Of a stretch of DNA of 7,937 nt, positions 1-6,070 are shown piece by piece. Made by a program: the position numbers and the translations under genes. Within the stretch, counting starts at the first letter, position 1. Every line of letters begins with the position of its first letter. The notes below the pieces were generated by a model. That model saw only the letters and a list, made by a program, of their open reading frames with translations. It had not been told where the DNA came from and did not search any database. Source of the stretch: RPQK01 sp041946865. Lineage in GTDB: Bacteria > Acidobacteriota > UBA6911 > RPQK01. Location of the stretch: the NCBI GenBank assembly GCA_041946865.1, contig JBHGBF010000259.1, positions 1 to 7,937 of the forward strand. The letters run 5' to 3'.

Positions 1-16
1 CTGACTTCTGAATTCC

Positions 17-50
17 ATATCCCGCAGGGATATCAAGGGCGAAGCCCTTG
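17..50. repeat. Two abutting perfect hairpins with GNA triloops (REP-like)
   Basis: ATATCCC-GCA-GGGATAT (17-33) is followed without any spacer by CAAGGGC-GAA-GCCCTTG (34-50). Each has perfect 7-bp arms and a three-base loop of GNA form closed by a C-G pair. The second contains GCGAAGC, a sequence known to form an unusually stable DNA mini-hairpin. No T-run follows on either strand, so neither looks like an intrinsic terminator. Twin small hairpins between genes are typical of repetitive extragenic palindromes, but repetition in the genome cannot be shown from one copy. Confidence 0.7.
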
Positions 51-76
51 CCTAGTTAGTTTCAGTCGGGATCAAG

Positions 77-106
77 AGCCAAAAGGATCGCCTCCGGAGG
101 AAGGCG
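77..106 (-). terminator. Possible weak terminator of the hut cluster
   Basis: About 40 bases after the hutI stop, the plus-strand bases 89-106 fold as CGCCTCC-GGA-GGA(A)GGCG: seven pairs, one bulged A and a GGA loop. In the direction of hutI transcription this stem is followed by ATCCTTTTGGC, giving only four T residues a few bases after the stem. That is poor for intrinsic termination, so this is a tentative call; the hairpin itself is clear. Confidence 0.3.
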
Positions 107-144
107 GCACTGCGAACCTCTGTCAAACGCCGTACCGACAAGCC

Positions 145-1353
145 CTACAGCTTTCGCCCGTCAACATAGACCGCCGCACAGGCATTGGGCCTGAAGTGGT
201 ACAACCAGTGGTTCACGTCGTCCGCGTCGATCAGGATGAAGTCGGCGCTCTTCCCTTCCTCGAGCGATCCGCGGTCGGCTTCGACGCCCAGCGCTTTCGC
301 CGCGTAGATCGTCGCGCCTTTCAGAGCCTCTTCCGGCGTCATCCTCTGGAGGGTACAAGCCAGCATCATGGCCAGGGGCATATGGTAACTCGGGGCGGAA
401 CCCGGGTTGAAATCCGTGGCAACGGCGACCGGAACACCGGCCTCGATCAGGCGGCGCGCCGGCATCGGCGGTGTCCCCAGATAAAGCGAGGCAAGCGGCA
501 AGCTCACGGCCACCACCCCGCTGCCGCGTAACGCCGCGATTCCGGAGTCCGACACGTGTTCCAGGTGGTCAGCGGAGAGCACTTTCAGGTCTGCCGCCAG
601 TTGCGCACTTCCCGTGTCGGTCAGCTGATCGGCGTGCAGCCGGGTCTTGAGCCCAGACGCGGCGGCCGTGTCCAGGATGGATCTCGCCTCATCGATCGAG
701 AACGCGGACTTCTCCACGAAAACGTCGCACGATTCCGCCAGCCGTTCGCGCGCTATTTCGGGGATGAGCTCGCCCCGGAGCAACTCCACATAACGGTGAC
801 GCTGTGCCGCGTAGTCGTCGGGGATGACGTGTGCGAGAAAGGTGGGCACGATTTTGACCGGCTGACAATGCTTCAGGTCGGCGTAGACCCGCAGGAGCCG
901 CAGCTCCGTCTCGAAGTCGAGCCCATAGCCGCTCTTGCACTCCACCGTAGTCGTCCCGAGTTGCAGAAATCCCGTCAGGAATCCCAGGCAGCGCTCAACC
1001 AGCTGCCCGCGGGTCAACCCCCGTGTCGCCTCGACCGTCCGCCTGATTCCGCCGCCGCCAGCCGCGATTTCCAGGTAGCTTCTACCCTGAAGGCGCTGCA
1101 CGAACTCATCCGCTCGCCAGCCGCCGAAAGCCAGATGGGTATGGCAGTCAATCAAGCCAGGGATCACAAGACGACCCCCGGCATCCACCTGCTCGTGCTC
1201 GGAAATGAGGGAGGCCGGCAGCGCGGATTCCGGCCCCACCCACAGGATGCGGCCCCCTTCGCAAACAAGCGCGGCGTTGGGGACCGTGTGGATCTCTGAC
1301 TGTCCCCCTTGGTACAGGCACTTCGCCAGACGGCTGATATTCCGCAGGATCAT
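145..1353 (-). CDS. hutI: Imidazolonepropionase (imidazolone-5-propionate hydrolase)
   Basis: This is the third enzyme of histidine degradation. It is a cytosolic metal-dependent amidohydrolase that hydrolyses 4-imidazolone-5-propionate to N-formimino-L-glutamate. The 402-residue product has the usual family length. An N-terminal beta-sandwich part leads into the barrel at GLIDCHTHLAFGG, whose H71 and H73 match the first two metal ligands. ECKSGYGL lies at 138-145, the third ligand H240 in LHADQ, a conserved His in SADHLEH (H263), and the metal Asp D314 in ATDFNPGS. The C-terminal strand returns to the sandwich (GSLEEGKSADFILID, 362-376). The ATG start fits family N-termini, but the leader is only A/G-rich (AAGAAAAAGC) with no real Shine-Dalgarno. 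With hutH ending 8 bases upstream, translation is probably coupled. It ends in TAG and is the last gene of the cluster; no hutG or ftcD follows before the window edge. Identification is very secure from the motifs; metal identity (Zn or Fe) cannot be read. Confidence 0.97.
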   Translation of the reverse strand: MILRNISRLAKCLYQGGQSEIHTVPNAALVCEGGRILWVGPESALPASLISEHEQVDAGGRLVIPGLIDCHTHLAFGGWRADEFVQRLQGRSYLEIAAGGGGIRRTVEATRGLTRGQLVERCLGFLTGFLQLGTTTVECKSGYGLDFETELRLLRVYADLKHCQPVKIVPTFLAHVIPDDYAAQRHRYVELLRGELIPEIARERLAESCDVFVEKSAFSIDEARSILDTAAASGLKTRLHADQLTDTGSAQLAADLKVLSADHLEHVSDSGIAALRGSGVVAVSLPLASLYLGTPPMPARRLIEAGVPVAVATDFNPGSAPSYHMPLAMMLACTLQRMTPEEALKGATIYAAKALGVEADRGSLEEGKSADFILIDADDVNHWLYHFRPNACAAVYVDGRKL

Positions 1354-1361
1354 GCTTTTTC

Positions 1362-2870
1362 TTAATTCAACTTTCCGACCGCTGCTTCCACGACTTGGAC
1401 GAGTTGCGGGCTGCGGATGATTTCAATGCACTGTTTCAGATCCTCCTGCAACAGATGGTCCTCCTCCTTGTGAGGGATCAAAGATCGGATGTGTTCGTGA
1501 GCCACTTCCACGCCGCGTCCGGGCTTGAGCGGCTTTCGAAAATCCAAAGCCTGGGCGGCCGTAAAGAGCTCAACCGCTAACACGACCTCAACATTTCGAA
1601 ACACGGGGAGAAGTTTCAGGGCGCTTATGCTCCCCATGGAAACGTGGTCTTCCTGGCCAAGGCTCGTGGGGATCGAATCCACCGAGGCCGGGTGAGACAG
1701 CACCTTGTTTTCGGATACAAGCGCGGCCGCTGTGTACTGGGGCATCATGAATCCGGAATTGATGCCGGTCTCTCGCATCAGCAGCTTCGGCAACCCGTCG
1801 TGCCCCTCGAGCAAGAGATAGGTTCTCCTCTCCGATATCCCGGCCAACTCGCTCAGCGCAATCGCAGCGAAGTCGAGCGCGAATGCCAAGGGTTCTCCGT
1901 GAAAGTTGCCGCCGCTATAGATATCACCATTTTCAAAAACCAGCGGGTTGTCGGTGACCGCGTTAATCTCGACCTCAACCGTACGGGCTGAAAAAGCGAG
2001 CGCGTCACGGACAGCCCCATGGACTTGGGGCGCGCACCTGAGGCAATACGGGTCCTGGACTTTTCCGCAGCTCCGGTGAGACTCCAGGATCTCGCTGTCT
2101 TTCAGAAGCGTCCGCACGTTGTCCGCGACTAGCGCTTGCCCGGGATGAGGTCTCAGCTCCTGAAAGCGTGGATCGAACGGCCGAACGCTGCCCTGGAGAG
2201 CTTCCAGGCTCATCGCGCAAACCAGATCGGCAACTGTGACCAGGTTACGGCACTTCTCGAGAACGTAGGCGCCGTAGGCGGACATAAGCTGCGTCCCATT
2301 AATCAGCGAAAGGCCGTCTTTGGCTTGAAGCACCAGCGGCTCGAGCCCGTGCTGCGCCAGCAACTGGCCTGCCGGTATGGTTTTCACCCCCGGCTCGTCC
2401 CAGAAGCAGCCAAGCCCGATCAGGGGAAGAGCCATGTGTGCCAGCGGGGCCAGATCGCCTGAGGCGCCTACGCTTCCCCGGCTGGGAATGGCGGGGATGA
2501 GATCCAGCTGTGCGAATCGGAGCAGGCGCTCAAACGTCGCCACCGAGATGCCGGAAAATCCCAGGCCGAGGGAATGGATTTTCAGGTGCAGCATCAGCCG
2601 GCTGATCTCCTTGGGAATCGCTTCGCCGACGCCAACCGAATGGCTTAAGAGGAGGTTTTTCTGGAGTTGCAGCAGTTGCTCAGGAGGAATCCGGTTCTGA
2701 GCAAGAGCGCCAAAACCCGTGTTGATCCCGTAGTAGGTCGCGTCACCTTTGAGCGCTTCCTCGACCCGCTTGCGAGCTGCTCGCACGGGCGAATGATCTT
2801 CGCCCAGTGCATGAATGCGAGTTTTCAGGTCGGCGTAGAGGCTATCGAGCTTGATGTATGGAGTGTTCAT
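1362..2870 (-). CDS. hutH: Histidine ammonia-lyase (histidase)
   Basis: The enzyme eliminates ammonia from L-histidine to give trans-urocanate, the committed step of histidine catabolism; it is a cytosolic homotetramer in characterised relatives. The 502-residue product is family length. The MIO prosthetic group would form from A136-S137-G138 in GSVGASGDLAPLAHMALPL. Other active-site residues known from the Pseudomonas enzyme can be placed: Y47 in YYGINTGFG, H77 in LLLSHSVG, N191 in SLINGTQ, Y275 and R278 in QDPYCLRC, F323 in GGNFHGEP and E407 in SLGQEDHVSMGS. The ATG at 2868-2870 is the only sensible start, because no in-frame ATG, GTG or TTG lies between it and the hutU stop. However, its leader is pyrimidine-rich (GTCTCCTCG directly before ATG) and has no Shine-Dalgarno, so expression may depend on ribosomes arriving from hutU 23 bases upstream. 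The fold is distantly related to that of the neighbouring fumarase (established superfamily relationship). PAL/TAL activity is unlikely given the hut context. Confidence 0.97.
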   Translation of the reverse strand: MNTPYIKLDSLYADLKTRIHALGEDHSPVRAARKRVEEALKGDATYYGINTGFGALAQNRIPPEQLLQLQKNLLLSHSVGVGEAIPKEISRLMLHLKIHSLGLGFSGISVATFERLLRFAQLDLIPAIPSRGSVGASGDLAPLAHMALPLIGLGCFWDEPGVKTIPAGQLLAQHGLEPLVLQAKDGLSLINGTQLMSAYGAYVLEKCRNLVTVADLVCAMSLEALQGSVRPFDPRFQELRPHPGQALVADNVRTLLKDSEILESHRSCGKVQDPYCLRCAPQVHGAVRDALAFSARTVEVEINAVTDNPLVFENGDIYSGGNFHGEPLAFALDFAAIALSELAGISERRTYLLLEGHDGLPKLLMRETGINSGFMMPQYTAAALVSENKVLSHPASVDSIPTSLGQEDHVSMGSISALKLLPVFRNVEVVLAVELFTAAQALDFRKPLKPGRGVEVAHEHIRSLIPHKEEDHLLQEDLKQCIEIIRSPQLVQVVEAAVGKLN

Positions 2871-2893
2871 CGAGGAGACAAGCCTATGCTTTT

Positions 2894-4570
2894 TTACTCA
2901 CCCGGCAGACTGGGCAAATCCAGACCTCTTTCGCGCGCCGTGCGTATCGCCTCTTCATAACCGGCATCAGCATGCCGCATAATACCGGTGCCGGGGTCGG
3001 CTGTGAGGACCCTTTGCAGCTTCTCGTCGCTCGCCGGCGTCCCGTCGGCCACACACACCATGCCTGCGTGGATCGAGTATCCGATCCCGACCCCGCCGCC
3101 ATGGTGAATCGAAACCCAACTGGCGCCGCAGGCGACAGTGAGCATGGCGTTCAGTAGCGGCCAGTCCGCCACAGCGTCCGAGCCGTCTTTCATACCTTCG
3201 GTCTCCCGGTTCGGGGAAGCTACCGAGCCGGCATCCAGATGATCTCTTCCAATCACTATCGGCGCCTCCACCTTCCGGTTACGGACCAGCCAGTTGAACC
3301 GCAGTCCGGCTTCGGCCCGTTCGCCGTATTCCAGCCAGCAAATGCGGGCCGGCAGTCCCTGAAAATGGACTTTGTTCTGCGCCTGCCGGATCCACCGGCG
3401 CAAGGACTCCTTCTGGGGGAACAGTTCGAGAACGGCCTGATCGGTCACGCGGACATCTTGAGGGTTCCCTGACAGCGCGGCCCAACGGAACGGACCCGAT
3501 CCCCTGCAGAATAGCGGACGTATGAACGCGGGCACAAAACCGGGAATCTGGAACGCTTGTGAGAATCCACGGCGGTCAGCGACTTGCCCCCTGAGGTTGT
3601 TCCCGTAGTCAAAAACCACGGCGCCCTTCTTTCGGAGTTCCAGCATCGCCGCGACATGCGCAACCATGGAGTCGAGCACGGCCTTTTCGTAGTCGTTATA
3701 ACGGCTCTCGCGCCACTCGCGGGCGGCTTCCAGGCTTAACCCGGCTGGAATGTAACCGACGCGCAGGTCATGGGCGGACGTCTGGTCGGTCACCACGTCG
3801 GGAACGATGCCGCGGCGCACCAGTTCCGGCATGACCTCGGCGATGTTTCCCACCAGACCGATTGACATCGCCTGTTTCGCTCGCCGGGCCGCAGACACTA
3901 GAGTTAAGGCTTCATCCAGGTCGGTCAGTATCCGGTCACAATATCCCGTCCGAACCCGGCGCTCGATCCTTTCCGGATTGACCTCGACTCCCAGGAACAC
4001 GCCTTCGTTCATGGTGACGGCAAGCGGCTGAGCGCCCCCCATTCCCCCTAAACCCGCACTGACGACCAGCCGGCCGGCCAAAGTCCCCCCGAAATGCTGC
4101 CGAGCGCATTCGGCAAACGTTTCGTAGGTTCCCTGCAGGATTCCCTGCGTCCCAATATAGATCCAGGAACCCGCCGTCATTTGGCCGTACATCGTCAGAC
4201 CCAGGTCTTCCAGGCGCCGGAACTCCTGGAACGTCGCCCACCGAGGCACGAGGTGCGCATTGGCGATCAAAGCTCGCGGCGCCCACTCGGTCGTTTTGAA
4301 CACACCTACCGGCTTGCCGCTTTGCACGAGAAGTGTTTCATCGTTTGCCAGGCGCTTCAGCGTACTGACGATTCGTTCGTACGCTTCCCAGTTGCGCGCT
4401 GCCTTCCCCGCCCCTCCGTACACGATCAGCTGTGCCGGATTCTCGGCTACGTCCGGATCGAGATTATTCATGAGCATCCGGAGCGCCGCTTCCTGGTGCC
4501 AGCCTCGGCAGGAAAGAGCTGTGCCACGCGGGGCTCGAATAGTCGGAGCCTCAGCTTCACTCTTGATCAT
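2894..4570 (-). CDS. hutU: Urocanate hydratase (urocanase)
   Basis: This enzyme adds water to urocanate to give 4-imidazolone-5-propionate, using tightly bound NAD+ as an electrophile; it acts in the cytosol as a dimer in studied relatives. The 558 residues match the normal family length (about 555-560) end to end, from the N-terminal IRAPRG and LRMLMNNLDPDVAENP to the C-terminal DPGTGIMRHADAGY. Conserved blocks are YGGAGKAARNW (51-61), LLVQSGKPVGVFKT (80-93), MYGQMTAGSWIYIGTQGI (127-144), the nucleotide-binding glycine loop AGLGGMGGAQPLA (172-184) and DQTSAHD (262-268). QGLPARICW (404-412) contains C411, equivalent to the active-site C410 of Pseudomonas putida urocanase. VIGRDHLDAGSVASPNRETE lies at 439-458. 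The ATG start has a good AGAGGA ribosome site 4 bases upstream. It is the first hut gene, 63 bases after fumC, and a perfect 16-bp inverted repeat sits immediately upstream of the ribosome site, which may affect its expression. Confidence 0.98.
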   Translation of the reverse strand: MIKSEAEAPTIRAPRGTALSCRGWHQEAALRMLMNNLDPDVAENPAQLIVYGGAGKAARNWEAYERIVSTLKRLANDETLLVQSGKPVGVFKTTEWAPRALIANAHLVPRWATFQEFRRLEDLGLTMYGQMTAGSWIYIGTQGILQGTYETFAECARQHFGGTLAGRLVVSAGLGGMGGAQPLAVTMNEGVFLGVEVNPERIERRVRTGYCDRILTDLDEALTLVSAARRAKQAMSIGLVGNIAEVMPELVRRGIVPDVVTDQTSAHDLRVGYIPAGLSLEAAREWRESRYNDYEKAVLDSMVAHVAAMLELRKKGAVVFDYGNNLRGQVADRRGFSQAFQIPGFVPAFIRPLFCRGSGPFRWAALSGNPQDVRVTDQAVLELFPQKESLRRWIRQAQNKVHFQGLPARICWLEYGERAEAGLRFNWLVRNRKVEAPIVIGRDHLDAGSVASPNRETEGMKDGSDAVADWPLLNAMLTVACGASWVSIHHGGGVGIGYSIHAGMVCVADGTPASDEKLQRVLTADPGTGIMRHADAGYEEAIRTARERGLDLPSLPGE

Positions 4571-4574
4571 AATT

Positions 4575-4580
4575 TCCTCT
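4575..4580 (-). promoter_or_regulatory. Ribosome binding site of hutU
   Basis: The minus strand reads AGAGGA, separated from the hutU ATG by AATT. It begins 2 bases after the 3' foot of the 16-bp inverted repeat, so a hairpin in the mRNA would stand directly against the ribosome landing site. Neither hutH nor hutI has a comparable site, which suggests that hutU leads the translation of the hut genes. Confidence 0.65.
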
Positions 4581-4582
4581 GC

Positions 4583-4618
4583 TTATCCACGAACCAACGC
4601 GTGTTGGTTCGTGGATAA
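4583..4618. repeat. Perfect 16-bp inverted repeat between fumC and hutU
   Basis: The left arm TTATCCACGAACCAAC (4583-4598) and the right arm GTTGGTTCGTGGATAA (4603-4618) are exact reverse complements around a GCGT centre (4599-4602). It fills 36 of the 63 bases between the fumC stop and the hutU start. In RNA it would be a 16-bp stem with a tetraloop, 15 bases after the fumC stop and 2 bases before the hutU Shine-Dalgarno. No T-tract follows on the minus strand (next bases GCAGAGGAAATT), so a canonical intrinsic terminator is unlikely. It may be an mRNA processing or stability hairpin, a transcription attenuating element, or a dimeric repressor operator governing the hut genes. The sequence decides only that the repeat exists. 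Confidence 0.9.
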
Positions 4619-4633
4619 TCGGTTTGTCGATCC

Positions 4634-6028
4634 TCACTCCTCGCGCCCTTCCGTCATTTTCCACGGGTCGAGCGCGCGATTCAGCTCGTCCTGTGGCAGG
4701 ACCTGCTTCTCGCTCGCCACCTCTCGGACTGTCCTTCCCGACTCATAGGCTTCTTTGGCGATAGCAGCGGCCCGATCATATCCGATCTTCGGCGCCAATG
4801 CCGTGACCATGGCGAGCGAACGTTCAATCATCTGTTCGCATCGCTCCCGGTCCGCCCGGATTCCATCCACGCATTTTTCAGCGAAAACTACGCACCCGTT
4901 TGCCAGCAGGCTTATCGACTGGAGCAGATTGTAGGCAATGACCGGCATCATCAGGTTCAATTCGAAGCTACCCGACTGCCCGCCGATCGTGATGGTCGTA
5001 TCGTTGCCCATAACTTGGGCAGCGATCATCGTCATCGATTCGGCAATCACGGGGTTGACCTTTCCCGGCATTATAGAACTGCCGGGCTGTGCCGGGGGCA
5101 GCCTGATCTCGCCTAATCCACATCGGGGGCCCGATCCCAGCCACCTCACATCATTGGCGATTTTCATGAGGCTCGAGGCAACCGCCTTCAACACACCGCT
5201 GGTCTCAACCTCGGCATCCCGGGCCGCCAATGCTTCGAATTTGTTCTCTGCCTCCCTGAACGGAAGACCTGTCCACTGAGCGAGCCTGGCGACGACTCTG
5301 GCTGGAAATCCGGGAGGGCAATTGAGGCCGGTGCCAACCGCGGTCCCGCCAAGCGCAAGCTCCAAGAGGTGTGGCCGGATGCCCTCTACGCGCTGGATAC
5401 CGTACCGGACCATGGTTGCATAGCCGGAAAACTCCTGCCCCAAGCGAATCGGCACGGCATCCTGCAAATGCGTCCGCCCGATTTTCACAATGGAATCAAA
5501 CTCGGCGGCTTTGCCGCGCAGTGACAGTTCGAGCTTCTGCAGCGCAGGAATCAGCCGCCCCTGGATTTCTTCCATGGCCGCGACATGAATGGCGGTCGGG
5601 ATCACGTCATTGCTGGATTGCCCGAGGTTCACATGATCATTCGGATGGATTTCACGTGACCCGATTTTGCCGCCTCGGATCTCAATCGCACGATTCGCGA
5701 TCACCTCGTTGGCGTTCATGTTCGTGGAGGTGCCTGAGCCGGTCTGGAAGATATCGACTACGAACTGGCTGTCAAGTTTACCCTCTATGACTTCGTTCGC
5801 AGCAGCGACAATCACATCAGCGATTGAGGGATCAAGCAGCCCCAACTCCCTGTTTGTCTCGGCGGCTGCCTTCTTGATGAGCCCCAAGGCCCGGATAAAC
5901 GGCCTCGGCATCCGCAAGTCACTGATTGGGAAGTTGAGAACCGCCCGCTGGGTCTGAGCCCCGTAGTAGCTGGACGCCGGCACCTGCATTTCTCCCATCG
6001 TGTCTCTTTCGATGCGATAGTCGGGCAT
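4634..6028 (-). CDS. fumC: Class II fumarate hydratase
   Basis: The enzyme reversibly hydrates fumarate to L-malate in the TCA cycle; class II enzymes are iron-independent cytosolic homotetramers. The 464 residues align in length and start with Escherichia coli FumC (467). Visible landmarks are TGSGTSTNMNANEV (96-109), HPNDHVNLGQSSND (128-141, holding the second-site residues H128, N130 and D131) and GRTHLQDAVP with T186 and H187 (184-193). The superfamily signature GSSIMPGKVNP spans 316-326; S317, K323 and N325 match the catalytic serine loop of E. coli S318, K324 and N326. These features separate it from aspartase and argininosuccinate lyase, although aspartase is the closest alternative. 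The ATG has an AAGGGA site 9 bases upstream and a GGAGGG further away. It starts 42 bases after the TolC-like gene and ends 63 bases before hutU, all on the same strand. Its link to the hut genes could be metabolic, since glutamate carbon from histidine enters the TCA cycle, but this is inference. Confidence 0.96.
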   Translation of the reverse strand: MPDYRIERDTMGEMQVPASSYYGAQTQRAVLNFPISDLRMPRPFIRALGLIKKAAAETNRELGLLDPSIADVIVAAANEVIEGKLDSQFVVDIFQTGSGTSTNMNANEVIANRAIEIRGGKIGSREIHPNDHVNLGQSSNDVIPTAIHVAAMEEIQGRLIPALQKLELSLRGKAAEFDSIVKIGRTHLQDAVPIRLGQEFSGYATMVRYGIQRVEGIRPHLLELALGGTAVGTGLNCPPGFPARVVARLAQWTGLPFREAENKFEALAARDAEVETSGVLKAVASSLMKIANDVRWLGSGPRCGLGEIRLPPAQPGSSIMPGKVNPVIAESMTMIAAQVMGNDTTITIGGQSGSFELNLMMPVIAYNLLQSISLLANGCVVFAEKCVDGIRADRERCEQMIERSLAMVTALAPKIGYDRAAAIAKEAYESGRTVREVASEKQVLPQDELNRALDPWKMTEGREE

Positions 6029-6070
6029 GTTCTCGGATCCCTTCGTCCCTCCGCCCGTGATGCCTTTGCC

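Larger units (their letters stand above)
1..144. other. Non-coding region downstream of hutI with hairpin cluster
   Basis: No gene is visible between the hutI stop and the window edge. The stretch holds three short hairpins (17-33, 34-50 and 89-106), listed separately. Their presence right after hutI, with no hutG, ftcD or other hut gene, suggests that the hut cluster ends at hutI. Confidence 0.6.

Noticed and set aside
556..1299. 247-codon open frame on the plus strand opposite hutI
   Set aside because: It lies wholly inside hutI, whose metal ligands and full length are intact; the antisense translation is low in structure and resembles nothing known to me.
4583..4618. Intrinsic terminator of fumC at the 16-bp palindrome
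   Set aside because: No T-tract follows the stem on the minus strand, and the next bases form the hutU ribosome site.
4583..4618. Pair of DnaA boxes (TTATCCACG in both arms)
   Set aside because: Each arm matches the TTATCCACA consensus at 8 of 9 positions, but there is no AT-rich unwinding region, no cluster of further boxes and no dnaA or replication gene; the match is most likely incidental to the palindrome.
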